Notes: a model not told the origin generated them from the letters alone. DNA of 64,000 nucleotides from an uncultured Faecalibacterium sp. (GCA_934525845.1 CAKSZS010000007.1:1-64000), one strand, 5' to 3'. Counted from the stretch's first letter, positions 40,601-49,753 are shown. Made by a program: numbers and translations.

Positions 40601-41914
40601 ATGCAAAACAAAGCATTTTCCATGGAAGATCTGTTTGCGTTTCTGAACGCCGGTGTCAGCGCGTTCCACTCCACTGCGGCGGCTGCGGCCATTCTGGAAG
40701 CCAACGGCTACCAGAACTGCCCGGAAAGCGCGGCCTGGCAGCTGGCGCCCGGCGGCAAGTACTACACCACCCGCAACGGCACGGCCATTCTGGCCTGGCG
40801 GATGCCCACCGGCGAACTGACCGGCTGGCACGCCGCTGCCAGCCACAGCGATTCCCCCACCTGGCGCATCAAGACGCTGGAGGGCGAGGAGCACGGCTTT
40901 GCCCGTGCGGAGACCGAAGGCTATGGCGGAATGCTCATGTCCACCTGGTTCGACCGCCCCCTGAGTGTGGCAGGCCGTCTGCTGGTGCGCACCGCCGAGG
41001 GCGTGGAGAGCCGTCTGGTGCACCCGGAGCGGGCGCTGGCCTGCATCCCGAACCTGTGCATCCACTTCAACCGGGAGGCCAACACCGGCCTGAACTACAA
41101 CCCGCAGGTGGACCTGCAGCCCATCTTTGGGGCTGAGGGCGGCAGCCTGAAGCACGCCCTGGCCGCCGAAGCCGGGGTAAAGGCCGAGGACATTCTGGCC
41201 ACCGACCTGGTGCTCTGCACCACCGAGAAAGCCCAGCGGGTGGGCCTGGACGGCGAATACTTCATGTCCGGCCGCATCGACGACCTGGAATGCGCCTACA
41301 CCACCCTGTGGGGCTTTTTGCAGGGCCGCGGCGAGGAAGCAGGCCGGGGCGACATCTGGGTCATGTTTGACAACGAGGAAGTGGGTTCTTCCAGCCGTCA
41401 GGGTGCCCAGGGCACCCTGATGAGCGACGTGCTGGCCCGCATCGAGGAAAGTTTGGGCGTCACCAAGGAGCAGAGCATCCGTGCCCGCACCAACACCCTG
41501 CTGCTCAGCGCGGACAACGGCCACGCCATCCACCCCAATCACCCCGAAAAGAGCGACCAGAAGCTGCCCGTCCAGATGGGCGGCGGCGTCATCCTCAAAT
41601 ACAATGCCCGCCAGACCTATACCACCAGCGGCCTGACCGGTGCCGCCTTTACTGCCATCTGCGAAAAGGCCGGGGTGCCGGTGCAGGTGTTCGCCAACCG
41701 TGCCGATGTGGCCGGCGGCAGCACCCTGGGCAACCTGCTGGGCCGTCAGATCCTGATGCCCATGGTGGACATCGGCGTGGGCCAGCTGGCCATGCACTCC
41801 GCCATGGAGACCGCCAGCTGCAAGGACGCGGAATACCTGGCCAACGCCTGTGCCGCCTACTACAACACGCCCATCTTCCAGCCGCAGGATGGGCAGTGGA
41901 AGCTGGGCCTGTGA
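40601..41914 (+). CDS. apeB: M18-family aminopeptidase (aspartyl aminopeptidase-like)
   Basis: A 437-residue zinc aminopeptidase, cytoplasmic, probably dodecameric. Metal and catalytic residues are in ASHSDSPTWRIK, WVMFDNEEVGSSSRQGA (the Glu-Glu pair), SADNGHAIHPN and MHSAMETA. Family length is usual. ATG 40601 follows GAAAGGAAG. The stop overlaps the next gene start (GTGA). Confidence 0.93.
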   Translation: MQNKAFSMEDLFAFLNAGVSAFHSTAAAAAILEANGYQNCPESAAWQLAPGGKYYTTRNGTAILAWRMPTGELTGWHAAASHSDSPTWRIKTLEGEEHGFARAETEGYGGMLMSTWFDRPLSVAGRLLVRTAEGVESRLVHPERALACIPNLCIHFNREANTGLNYNPQVDLQPIFGAEGGSLKHALAAEAGVKAEDILATDLVLCTTEKAQRVGLDGEYFMSGRIDDLECAYTTLWGFLQGRGEEAGRGDIWVMFDNEEVGSSSRQGAQGTLMSDVLARIEESLGVTKEQSIRARTNTLLLSADNGHAIHPNHPEKSDQKLPVQMGGGVILKYNARQTYTTSGLTGAAFTAICEKAGVPVQVFANRADVAGGSTLGNLLGRQILMPMVDIGVGQLAMHSAMETASCKDAEYLANACAAYYNTPIFQPQDGQWKLGL

Positions 41915-42858
41915 GCGGGGGCGTGGTCGGGCGCTTTGCGCCCAGCCCCAGCGGGCGGCTGCATCTGGGCAATCTGGCCTGCAGCCTGCTGGCCTGGCTC
42001 AGCGCCAAGAGCCAGGGCGGGCGCATCGTCCTGCGCATTGAGGACCTGGATGCGGAGCGCTGTCCGCGCATCTACGCCGACCTGTTGGAGCAGGACCTGG
42101 ACTGGCTGGGTCTGCACTGGGACGAGGGCGGCAGCACCGGCGGCCCCCACGGCCCCTATTATCAGAGCGAGTGCGCGGACATCTACACGGTACAGTACAA
42201 AAAGCTGGAAGCGCAGGGGCTGGTGTACCCGTGCTTCTGCTCCCGTGCCCAGCTGCACGCCGCCAGTGCGCCACACACTTCGGACGGCAACGTCATCTAT
42301 CCCGGCACCTGCCGGGACCTGACTCCCGCTGAGATCGCCGAAAAACGCAAAAAGAAAGCCCCGGCCTACCGGGTGCGGGTGCCAGATGAGGACATCTCCT
42401 TTGTGGACGGCTGCATGGGTTCCCACACCGAAAACCTGCTGCACGATTGCGGGGACTTCTACCTGCGCCGGGCGGACGGCGTGTTTGCCTATCAGCTGGC
42501 CGTGGTGGTGGACGACGCCCGCATGGGCGTCACCGAAGTGGTGCGCGGGTCGGACCTGCTGTCCTCCACGGCGCGGCAGCTCTACCTGTACCGTCTGCTG
42601 GGCCTGCAGGCCCCGAAGTTTGCGCACTGTCCGCTGCTGCTGGCGCCGGACGGGCGGCGGCTGTCCAAGCGGGACGGAGACCAGAGCCTGGAAAACCTGC
42701 GGGCCAAATACACCGCGCCGGAGATCGTGGGCAAGCTGGCTTATGCCTACGGCCTGCAACCGGAACCCGCTCCCCGCACGCCGGAAAGTCTGATCCCGGA
42801 TTTCTCCTGGGACAAGGTACCCAAAGCGGACGTCTGCCTGCCGGAAGGGCTGTTCTGA
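41911..42858 (+). CDS. gluQ: Glutamyl-Q tRNA(Asp) synthetase
   Basis: A 315-residue truncated GluRS paralogue that attaches Glu to queuosine 34 of tRNA(Asp). It has the class I catalytic core only: FAPSPSGRLHLGN (HIGH-like) and LSKRDGD (KMSKS-like). The zinc site is YPCFCSR and YPGTCR. It lacks an anticodon-binding domain. GTG 41911 overlaps the aminopeptidase stop; GTG 41896 is an alternative. Confidence 0.92.
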   Translation: MSGGVVGRFAPSPSGRLHLGNLACSLLAWLSAKSQGGRIVLRIEDLDAERCPRIYADLLEQDLDWLGLHWDEGGSTGGPHGPYYQSECADIYTVQYKKLEAQGLVYPCFCSRAQLHAASAPHTSDGNVIYPGTCRDLTPAEIAEKRKKKAPAYRVRVPDEDISFVDGCMGSHTENLLHDCGDFYLRRADGVFAYQLAVVVDDARMGVTEVVRGSDLLSSTARQLYLYRLLGLQAPKFAHCPLLLAPDGRRLSKRDGDQSLENLRAKYTAPEIVGKLAYAYGLQPEPAPRTPESLIPDFSWDKVPKADVCLPEGLF

Positions 42859-42865
42859 AAAAACA

Positions 42866-42900
42866 AAAACCGTGCTGTCCACCGACAGCACGGTTTTTTT
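42866..42900. terminator. Bidirectional terminator between gluQ and the PAP2 gene
   Basis: AAACCGTGCTGTC (42867-42879) pairs with GACAGCACGGTTT (42884-42896), T-run on the plus strand and A-run upstream. Confidence 0.93.
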
Positions 42901-42912
42901 GTTTGTCTGGGT

Positions 42913-43575
42913 TCAAATGCGGCGCATCTGAGGCACATCGCTGTGCTCGGTGCGGTAGTTGAAGGCGGCGTCCAGCGCCAGGGCCAGCAGAGCGCCCAGC
43001 GCCACGTCAATGCAGCTGTGCTGCTTGAGCAGTACGGTGGACAGGACGATGGATACGCACAGCACCGCGGCCGCGGGCCGCATCCAGCGGCGCTTCGGCT
43101 CCTCAAAGAGACGGCAGCGGTAATAGGCCAGCATCAGGGTCACCGAGTTGAAGACATGGATGGACGGGCAGACGTTGGTGGGCGTATCGGTGCGGTACAA
43201 GAAACGCACGGCCTGGGCAAAGATGTCACTGCCCGGAACCCAGTAGGGCCGCAGGTCCAGCCCGGTGGGCACGACCACATAGCAGGCCAGCGCAATGGTC
43301 ATGCCGGAGAACAGCGGCAGGCACAGCCGCCAGAAGTCCTCCCGGGGTGCCTTCCACAGCAGATAGAACAGGGTGAACGGGATCCACACGAACCACGCGA
43401 AATAGGGCACGATGGCGTATTTGCAGAAGGGGATCAGATCATCCAGCGTGCAGTGCACCAGGGTGACCACCGGCATGGAGATGCGGGTCTCCAGAAAGTT
43501 GAATGCGGACAGATACAGCAATAAGTACAGCGCCATGAACCCGATGGGATGGCGCGAAAACCAGTTTCGCTTCAT
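42913..43575 (-). CDS. PAP2-superfamily membrane phosphatase-like protein
   Basis: A 220-residue membrane protein with about six helices. PAP2 motifs are seen as CPSIHVFNSVTLMLAYYR (motif 2, His) and KQHSCIDVALGAL (motif 3, His-x-x-x-Asp). Motif 1 (KxxxxxxRP) is not clear, near RPYWVPGSD. The likely substrate is a lipid phosphate, such as a prenyl diphosphate. ATG 43575 follows AAGGAGG. Confidence 0.85.
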   Translation of the reverse strand: MKRNWFSRHPIGFMALYLLLYLSAFNFLETRISMPVVTLVHCTLDDLIPFCKYAIVPYFAWFVWIPFTLFYLLWKAPREDFWRLCLPLFSGMTIALACYVVVPTGLDLRPYWVPGSDIFAQAVRFLYRTDTPTNVCPSIHVFNSVTLMLAYYRCRLFEEPKRRWMRPAAAVLCVSIVLSTVLLKQHSCIDVALGALLALALDAAFNYRTEHSDVPQMRRI

Positions 43576-43787
43576 GGGAAAAGCCTCCTTTTTGCAGGAA
43601 TGCAAAGAATCTTAGCTCTTGGCATTGAAAAATTATACGCCTGCCGGATGACGAAAACAAGAAGGAAAGGTGACAACTTTGTCAAAAAATCAGCAGCTTA
43701 TTTGGCAAAATTGCAAAAAGCAGACGGACGAAAAAGAACGTTCTGCTTAGAATACGAATCAGAAAACGGTTTTCCTGCACAAAATGC

Positions 43788-43816
43788 AAAAAAAGACCTG
43801 CCGATTCCGGCAGGCC
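43788..43816 (-). terminator. Terminator of the first MATE gene
   Basis: CCTGCCG (43797-43803) pairs with CGGCAGG (43808-43814). On the minus strand it is followed by TCTTTTTTT. The remaining bases up to the PAP2 gene (43576-43787) show AT-rich DNA and no gene. Confidence 0.88.
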
Positions 43817-43831
43817 GTGAAAAATGTGCGT

Positions 43832-45190
43832 TCAGATGACGTTCTGTTCCATCCACCTGCCCCGCACGAACCGCACAAAGAAGCACAGGGAGCGGAACAC
43901 CCAGTCCAGGAACATTCCGGTCCAGATGGAGAGCAGGCCGCCGTGGAAGGCCAGCACCATCAGGTAGCAGAAGCCCACCCGGAATGCCCACATGGAGAAG
44001 ATGCTCACGCTCATGGTAAAGCGGGCATCTCCGGCAGCGCGCAGGATGTTGGGCAGGGTAAAGCTGGAGGGCCAGAAGAACAGGGAAACGATGTTGAACC
44101 AGATCATCACTTCCAGCGCCATGGCCTGCGCCTCCGGCGAGAGGTGGAACAGGGAAATGGCAAATTTGTTGGCGAACAGGAAGGCCGAAATGTTCATGAT
44201 CCAGGCCCCGCAGTAGGCAGTGAGCAGCAGGCGGCGGGAATAATACACCGCCTGCTCCTTTTCGCCGGCGCCCAGGCACTGGCCCACCACGGTCAGCGCG
44301 GCCATGCCCACGGCGTTGGCCGGGATGTTCAGGAAGGTGGTGGTGGTGTTTGCCACGGCGTTGGCCGCAATGGCGGCAGTGCCCAGGGTGGAAGTCAGAC
44401 TGGACACCGACAGTTTGCCGATCTGGAACATTCCGTTCTCGATGCCGGCGGGGATGCCCACCCGCAGGATGCGGCGGATCAGCCCGCCGTCCGGCTTCAG
44501 GGCCTGCAGACCCTCCACCCGCAGGGGGCAGGTGGGTTTCTGCAGCAGGGACAGCACTGCAAAGCAGGCGACGGCGCGGGAGATCAGGCTGGCCAGCGCC
44601 GCACCCATGACCCCCATGCCGAATCCGAAGATCAGCACGGCGTTGCCGCCGATGTTCACCACGTTCATCACAAGGCTGGACAGCATACTGATCTTGCTGT
44701 TGCCCTGGGCGCGGAACAGCGCCGCCCCGGCATTGTACAGGCCGATAAAGGGGTAGCTCAGGGCGGACAGCAGGAAATAGGTCTCTGCGTAGCGCATGAC
44801 GTCGGCATCGATGGAGCCGAAGATGCCCCGCAGGATGGCGTGGCGGCCCACCACGACCACCGCGGCCACCACCAGGCTGAAGCTGGACAGCACGAACAGG
44901 ATCTGGGCGGCGGCGGCTTTGGCGTTTTTGGGCTCCCGGTGGCCGATGTACTGGCTGGTGACCACCGCGCCGCCGGTGGCCAGAGCGCTCATGATCTGGA
45001 TCATCAGGGTGTTGAAGCTGTCCACCAGGCTGACGCCGGACACAGCGGCTTCGCCCACCGAGGACACCATCAGGGTGTCGGCCAGACCGATGGTGACGCT
45101 GAGCGCCTGCTCCGCGATCAGCGGCAGCAGCAGCGCTGTCAGTGCCTGCCGCGAAAACAGCGGCTTGGATGTGAATTTCGACGATGTCAT
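43832..45190 (-). CDS. MATE-family efflux transporter
   Basis: A 452-residue, twelve-helix exporter driven by Na+ or H+. It has the two internal halves, each starting with a MATE repeat (LADTLMVSSVGEAAVSGVSL and a later NTTTTFLNIPANAVGMAALT), and GNAVLIFGFGMGVMGAALA. The substrate is unknown. ATG 45190 follows GGAGGAAG. Confidence 0.92.
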   Translation of the reverse strand: MTSSKFTSKPLFSRQALTALLLPLIAEQALSVTIGLADTLMVSSVGEAAVSGVSLVDSFNTLMIQIMSALATGGAVVTSQYIGHREPKNAKAAAAQILFVLSSFSLVVAAVVVVGRHAILRGIFGSIDADVMRYAETYFLLSALSYPFIGLYNAGAALFRAQGNSKISMLSSLVMNVVNIGGNAVLIFGFGMGVMGAALASLISRAVACFAVLSLLQKPTCPLRVEGLQALKPDGGLIRRILRVGIPAGIENGMFQIGKLSVSSLTSTLGTAAIAANAVANTTTTFLNIPANAVGMAALTVVGQCLGAGEKEQAVYYSRRLLLTAYCGAWIMNISAFLFANKFAISLFHLSPEAQAMALEVMIWFNIVSLFFWPSSFTLPNILRAAGDARFTMSVSIFSMWAFRVGFCYLMVLAFHGGLLSIWTGMFLDWVFRSLCFFVRFVRGRWMEQNVI

Positions 45191-45220
45191 GTCTTCCTCC
45201 GTATTTCTGACACGAGGTGT

Positions 45221-45250
45221 GGGGATGCGTGCTTTGGGGATGCGTGCTTT
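45221..45250. repeat. 15-bp perfect tandem duplication upstream of the MATE gene
   Basis: GGGGATGCGTGCTTT occurs twice head to tail (45221-45235, 45236-45250), 30 bases before the MATE start on its 5' side, within its likely promoter region. Confidence 0.85.
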
Positions 45251-45317
45251 TATGATACCGCGCGCCCGTGCGAATTACAAGAGAATGGATACAAGAAATG
45301 ATCCAACAGGCGCGGCA

Positions 45318-46109
45318 TCAGGCGAATTCCCGGCTGGGGGTCAGCGCACAGCCGTAATACACGGCGTAGTCGTAGGGGATGGGCGGCTCATAGGCAGTCT
45401 TGTCCGGGTACTTGGCCAGCATATCGGCCTGCAGGTTTGCGGGGCTGGCAGGCCGTCCGGCGCTCAGGGCATCGGCGCATACGCTGTTCCACACGGCTTC
45501 CGAAAAAGCAGAGCAGTTGTAGCAGGCCGACCAGTGATCCGCGCGGCGCAGGCCGCGGTTCAGCACCTCCAGCTGGCCGGCGTCCAGAGAGGTCTGCATG
45601 GCGTAGAGGTGGTAATAATAATCGGGGATGTAATACATATAATAGCTTTCCAGATCGTACCAGATGCCGGAGTGCTCGCTGCGGTTGCCGCGGGTGCCGA
45701 TGGTCACGGCCTTGCCCGGGGCGATGAGCAGACCGCCCACATTGATGTCGCGGTCCGAAACATTGGTCACCGATACGAAAGCGTGGCCGCTGGCGTTGAT
45801 GGAGGCATCGCCCTTGTCGTCCGACATGGTGTAGATGCGCAGGGTGGCCACAGAGCCTTCCGCTGGGGCGGCACCGTAGGGTTCGGCGGGGGATTTGTGG
45901 TCAGCCTGCGCAAAGACATAAGGCCCGCCGAAGTTGGTGGTAAAGCCCTTCACATCCCGCAGAAAAGCGTCCCGGCCGGTCAGGTCGGTGACCACCTTGT
46001 CCTCTTTGGCGGCCGGCTGGGCGGGGATGGCTTCCTGTGCAAAAGCCGGCAGGCACAGGCAGACGGTCAGCGCCAGCGCGGCGCACAGGGTGCGGAATAT
46101 TTTCTTCAT
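45318..46109 (-). CDS. Secreted protein, possible permuted papain-like (NlpC-type) fold
   Basis: A 263-residue exported protein with a Sec signal peptide (MKKIFRTLCAALALTVCLCL, cleavage near AFA-QE). The mature part shows GHAFVSVTNVSDRDINVGG and, about 95 residues later, YNCSAFSEAVWNSV. A His in a beta hairpin before a Cys at a helix start is typical of circularly permuted papain-like amidases or peptidases. Tyr-rich DLESYYMYYIPDYYYH lies between. Family not identified. ATG 46109 follows GGAGGACA. Confidence 0.75.
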   Translation of the reverse strand: MKKIFRTLCAALALTVCLCLPAFAQEAIPAQPAAKEDKVVTDLTGRDAFLRDVKGFTTNFGGPYVFAQADHKSPAEPYGAAPAEGSVATLRIYTMSDDKGDASINASGHAFVSVTNVSDRDINVGGLLIAPGKAVTIGTRGNRSEHSGIWYDLESYYMYYIPDYYYHLYAMQTSLDAGQLEVLNRGLRRADHWSACYNCSAFSEAVWNSVCADALSAGRPASPANLQADMLAKYPDKTAYEPPIPYDYAVYYGCALTPSREFA

Positions 46110-46336
46110 GGGTGTCCTCCGTTCCGAATCCATTTTTCTTCAGGATAAAAGGTTTGCCGGAACTTGTCAAGAGATGATGCCGAAAAGCCGCGCGGCAGCG
46201 TGGTTGTTTTCCTTTACCCCTGCCGGGAATTGTGTTAGAATACAGGTGCGGCCCGGCGGTGCTGTGCAGGAGCCTGCCGGGCGCGGAAAATGATAAGAAC
46301 GATAGAAGGGAAACACCCGATAAAGGGGGAAAAACT

Positions 46337-47992
46337 ATGCCAAAAGCAGCCCACAAGGTCGTGGTCATCGGGCATCGCAACCCGGACACCGACTCCATCT
46401 GCTCCGCCATTGCCTATGCGGAGCTGAAAAACAAAACCAGTGATCTGGTCTGCGAGCCGCGCCGTGCCGGCAAGATGAACCAGGAGACCGAGTTCGTGCT
46501 CAAAAAGTTCGGCGTCAAGCCGCCCCGGATGTGCACGGACGTCAACCCCAAGATCCGGGACGTGGACTACCGCGAGATGCCCGGCATCGCCGGCTCCACC
46601 AGTCTGCGCCGGGCGTGGGAGATCATGCGCGACCAGCAGGTGGACACCCTGCCGGTCACCAGCCCGGACAACGAGCTGGAGGGCATCATCACGGTGAAGG
46701 ACATCGCCACCGCCAACATGGACCTGTTCGATACCGGTATCCTGGCCAAGAGCCGCACCAGCTTCAAGAATATTCTGGAAACGCTGGACGGTGCCATGGT
46801 GGTGGGCAGTGAGGATGCCGTGTGCACCACCGGCCACATCCGCATCGGCACTGCCACCCCGGAAATGCTGGAAAACACGGTGGAAAAAGGGGACATCGTC
46901 ATCCTGACCAACCGCTACGAGAGCCAGCTGTGCGCCATTGAAAAGGAAGCGTCCCTCATCATCATCTGCAACGGCTCCAAGGTGGGCCGCACCATCCAGC
47001 GCATCGCCGAGGAGACCGGCGTTGCCATCATGACCACGCCGGTGGATACCTACGCGGCGGGCAAGCTCATCAGCCAGTGCGCGCCCATCTCTTACTACAT
47101 GACCCGCGATGACATCATGAAGTTCACGCTGGTCACCCCGGTGGCGGATGTCATGCGGGTCATGGCAAAGGTGCGCCACCGCTATTTCCCCATTCTGGAC
47201 GAAGAGGGCAAGTACTGCGGCCTGGTCAGCCGCCGCAACGTCATCAACCTGCGCAAGCGCCGCATCATTCTGGTGGACCACAACGAGTCCACCCAGGCGG
47301 TGGAGGGCTTTGACCAGGCAGAGATCCTCGAGATCATCGACCATCACCGCATCGGCAGTCTGGAGACCAGCGGCCCGGTGTACTTCCGCAACCAGCCCGT
47401 GGGCTGCACCGCCACCATCGTCACCCAGATGTATGACGAGAACGGTGTGGAGATCCAGCCCCAGACCGCCGGTCTGCTGCTGGCGGCCATCCTGTCCGAT
47501 ACGCTGGCTTTCCGCAGCCCCACCTGCACCCCTGTGGATGTGGCGTGTGCCAAGCGGCTGGCCAAGATCGCCGGGGTGGACGTGAACGAGTTCGCCAACG
47601 AGATGTTTGAAGCCGGCGAGAAGCTGGACGGCAAGACCGCCGAAGAGGTGTTCCTGCAGGACTTCAAGGTGTTCATGTGCGGCGACATCCGCTTTGGCGT
47701 GGCACAGGGCAGCTACATGACCCGCAAGAACCTGCTGGCCGCAGAAGCCCTGCTGGCCCCCTACCTGGAAGAGGCCCGCAACAAGCAGAACGTGGAAGAT
47801 CTGTATATGCTGCTCACCGATGTGCCCAAGGAGGAGAGCGTGGTCATCAGCACCGGCCGCTACGCATCGGAAGTGCTGGCCGAAGGTTTCGACACCAAAC
47901 CCGCTGAGGATGGCAGCTGGACGCTGCCCGGCGTGGTGAGCCGCAAAAAGCAGTTCATCCCCGCCCTGATGACGGCATACCAGGAACTGTAA
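46337..47992 (+). CDS. ppaC: Family II Mn-dependent inorganic pyrophosphatase with CBS and DRTGG domains
   Basis: A 551-residue cytoplasmic pyrophosphatase. The DHH N-terminal part begins IGHRNPDTDSI. The regulatory insert has CBS1 (about 66-120), a DRTGG domain (about 130-240) and CBS2 (about 255-310). The catalytic part resumes with LVDHNE and IDHHRIGS, and ends in the DHHA2 domain with SRKKQFIPAL. CBS-DRTGG enzymes are known to be inhibited by AMP/ADP and activated by diadenosine polyphosphates. ATG 46337 lies after AAAGGGGG. Confidence 0.93.
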   Translation: MPKAAHKVVVIGHRNPDTDSICSAIAYAELKNKTSDLVCEPRRAGKMNQETEFVLKKFGVKPPRMCTDVNPKIRDVDYREMPGIAGSTSLRRAWEIMRDQQVDTLPVTSPDNELEGIITVKDIATANMDLFDTGILAKSRTSFKNILETLDGAMVVGSEDAVCTTGHIRIGTATPEMLENTVEKGDIVILTNRYESQLCAIEKEASLIIICNGSKVGRTIQRIAEETGVAIMTTPVDTYAAGKLISQCAPISYYMTRDDIMKFTLVTPVADVMRVMAKVRHRYFPILDEEGKYCGLVSRRNVINLRKRRIILVDHNESTQAVEGFDQAEILEIIDHHRIGSLETSGPVYFRNQPVGCTATIVTQMYDENGVEIQPQTAGLLLAAILSDTLAFRSPTCTPVDVACAKRLAKIAGVDVNEFANEMFEAGEKLDGKTAEEVFLQDFKVFMCGDIRFGVAQGSYMTRKNLLAAEALLAPYLEEARNKQNVEDLYMLLTDVPKEESVVISTGRYASEVLAEGFDTKPAEDGSWTLPGVVSRKKQFIPALMTAYQEL

Positions 47993-47996
47993 AAGA

Positions 47997-48173
47997 AATG
48001 ATGGATCGTGCTGTGCACGACATGATGTTTCCTTGCGGAAAATGATGTTGTCCTTCGGACAAATGATGTGTGCCTTGCGGCACATGGCCGCCGCAGGCGG
48101 CTGTATCATTTCGGCGTTAGCCGAACATCATTGCGAAGCACATCATGTCGCGTCCTTGGCACGATCCATCATT
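47997..48173. repeat. Hairpin array C: eight stem-loops inside a long-range inverted repeat
   Basis: Outer arms AATGATGGATCGTGC (47997-48011) and GCACGATCCATCATT (48159-48173) are exact complements. Units in order: TCGTGC/GCACGA, TTTCC/GGAAA, TTGTCC/GGACAA, TGTGCC/GGCACA, GCCGCC/GGCGGC, TTCGGC/GCCGAA, TGC/GCA and an imperfect TCGCGTC/GGCACGA. Spacers are ATGATG on the left half and CATCAT on the right. It fills the gap between the pyrophosphatase and acylphosphatase genes. Confidence 0.88.
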
Positions 48174-48190
48174 CTCTCAGGGAGAGCGCT

Positions 48191-48523
48191 ATGTTTGATT
48201 TTTTAAAGCAGAAAGCAAAGGATGCCGTTCCGCCCGCCCTGCCGGAGGGCACGGTGCGGCGGCACTATTCCATCACCGGGCAGGTGCAGGGGGTGGGGTT
48301 CCGCTACCGGGCGCGGTACGCGGCCCAGACGCTGGAGCTGACCGGCTGGGTGGAGAATGAGGAGGGCGGCAGCGTGACGCTGGAAGTGCAGGGAGACCCG
48401 GATAAGTTTCTGCAGCTGTTCGCCCTGATCCAGAGGAGCGATTACATCCGGATCACCGGCATCCGCCAGAAGGACCTGCCCCCGGATCCCTGGGAGCGGG
48501 GCTTCTCGGTGCGGGGATACTGA
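48191..48523 (+). CDS. acyP: Acylphosphatase
   Basis: A 110-residue protein hydrolysing acyl phosphates. The catalytic Arg lies in GQVQGVGFRYRARYAA and the Asn in GWVENEEGGSVTLEVQG. There is an N-terminal extension of about 25 residues (MFDFLKQKAKDAVPP) before the fold. ATG 48191 follows GGAGAG; hairpin array C lies directly upstream. Confidence 0.93.
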   Translation: MFDFLKQKAKDAVPPALPEGTVRRHYSITGQVQGVGFRYRARYAAQTLELTGWVENEEGGSVTLEVQGDPDKFLQLFALIQRSDYIRITGIRQKDLPPDPWERGFSVRGY

Positions 48524-48540
48524 GCCAAAAAAGAAAAAGC

Positions 48541-48577
48541 AAAAACGGCTGACGTGATGCCTTCGTCAGCCGTTTTG
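48541..48577. terminator. Bidirectional terminator between acyP and the C39-like gene
   Basis: AAAACGGCTGACG (48542-48554) pairs with CGTCAGCCGTTTT (48564-48576). Confidence 0.92.
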
Positions 48578-48592
48578 CTCTTTCTATGATGA

Positions 48593-49264
48593 TCAACCTG
48601 CAATTTTGAGGGGAGAGTTGGCGGTCCAGATCGTGCCGTCCAGCAGGCGGGTGATGGCCAGCGTGCCGTTGGCAGAAACGCGGGCGGGATCCAGCGCGTA
48701 GAAATCGCTTTCCTTCAGGTTGGACAGATCCGCCGAGGAAGAGATGCCCACCACGCACACCCAGTGCCCGTAGGTGTCGCTGGTGGCAATGTGGGGGTAG
48801 TTCACCTGCGTCCAGCCGGAACTGGTCAGGTGATATTCATACGTAGAGGTGCGGTTGGTGTGTCTGGACACCCCGCTCACCGTGGTATTTTTCAGATGGA
48901 CGATCACCGGACGCCCGGCGGAAAGCTCGCTGTACATCTTGTGCAGACACTCGCTCAGGGTCCCGGAATAGCCGGTGTAGCCGCCTGCCGACCAGACCGC
49001 GCCGTTGGACCACATCCCGCTGCCGGAACAGGTCTTGCCGTCCAGAATGGTGCGGGCGTAGCGCAGGGCATACCAGCTGCATTTGCCGGAGGTCTGGTTG
49101 CCGATGGAAAGGATCTGACGGGAATCGAAGCTCAGCAGCTCGATGCCGTGGGTTTCCTGCAGCGAGGCTGCATGGGCGCGGGGCACAGCAAGTGCCAGCA
49201 GACATACCAGTGCGAGCACTGCCGCCGCCAGACGCTGTGCCGCGCGGGCGGGACAGTGTTGCAT
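48593..49264 (-). CDS. Secreted C39/papain-like cysteine peptidase-like protein
   Basis: A 223-residue exported protein with a long signal peptide (MQHCPARAAQRLAAAVLALV, cleavage near AHA-AS). Catalytic-looking residues are Cys in SGKCSWYALRYARTILDG, His in YGHWVCVVGI and Asp in FYALDPA, the order and spacing of C39-like peptidases. An N-terminal ABC partner is absent. The substrate is unknown. Start ATG 49264 fits AAGGGTGAT better than GTG 49276. Confidence 0.78.
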   Translation of the reverse strand: MQHCPARAAQRLAAAVLALVCLLALAVPRAHAASLQETHGIELLSFDSRQILSIGNQTSGKCSWYALRYARTILDGKTCSGSGMWSNGAVWSAGGYTGYSGTLSECLHKMYSELSAGRPVIVHLKNTTVSGVSRHTNRTSTYEYHLTSSGWTQVNYPHIATSDTYGHWVCVVGISSSADLSNLKESDFYALDPARVSANGTLAITRLLDGTIWTANSPLKIAG

Positions 49265-49584
49265 CAGTAGGATCACCCTTTTGTCTTGTTTTTACGACAT
49301 CATTTTACCACCCAAACGTGGTGAAATTGTGTAATTTCGGCCCGATTTTGGACGAAATTTTGGCACATCGGCGTAGACATGGGCGGGTGCTGTGCCGCCC
49401 GGGGCAGGCAGCACAACAAAAATGCAAACTGCGCTGCGCTGCTTGCGCAAACAAGGGGTCTTTGGCGCTGCGGGGCACGGCAGCGCCCTGCCGCCCGTGC
49501 CCGGCGGCAGGAAATCCCAAGCGGCAAAGGTTCTTTGCGAAGTTTGGTATGGCAGTTACAACAGCGCAACAAACATCACCTGTT

Positions 49585-49715
49585 TTCGTGACTTTTTCAC
49601 GAATCGGCCTCTGATTTTTTAGGGAACTCCCCCATTGACAGCCCTGGCTTTTGTTCGATATAATTGAGACAAGGAAAGCGTCCCCCGCCGGGGATGCAGC
49701 TTCGTGAATCACGAA
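49585..49715 (+). promoter_or_regulatory. Promoter with two flanking TTCGTGA/TCACGAA dyads
   Basis: TTGACA (49635-49640) and TATAAT (49659-49664), 18 bases apart, drive the lipoprotein gene. Dyad 1 (TTCGTGA, five bases, TCACGAA, 49585-49603) lies upstream and dyad 2 (TTCGTGA, one base, TCACGAA, 49701-49715) lies downstream, as expected for an operator pair. The rest of the gap (49277-49584) is GC-rich with short hairpins and holds no convincing gene. Confidence 0.7.
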
Positions 49716-49753
49716 ACATATCCACAAAAACAACCAGACTGGAGGGAGATCCT

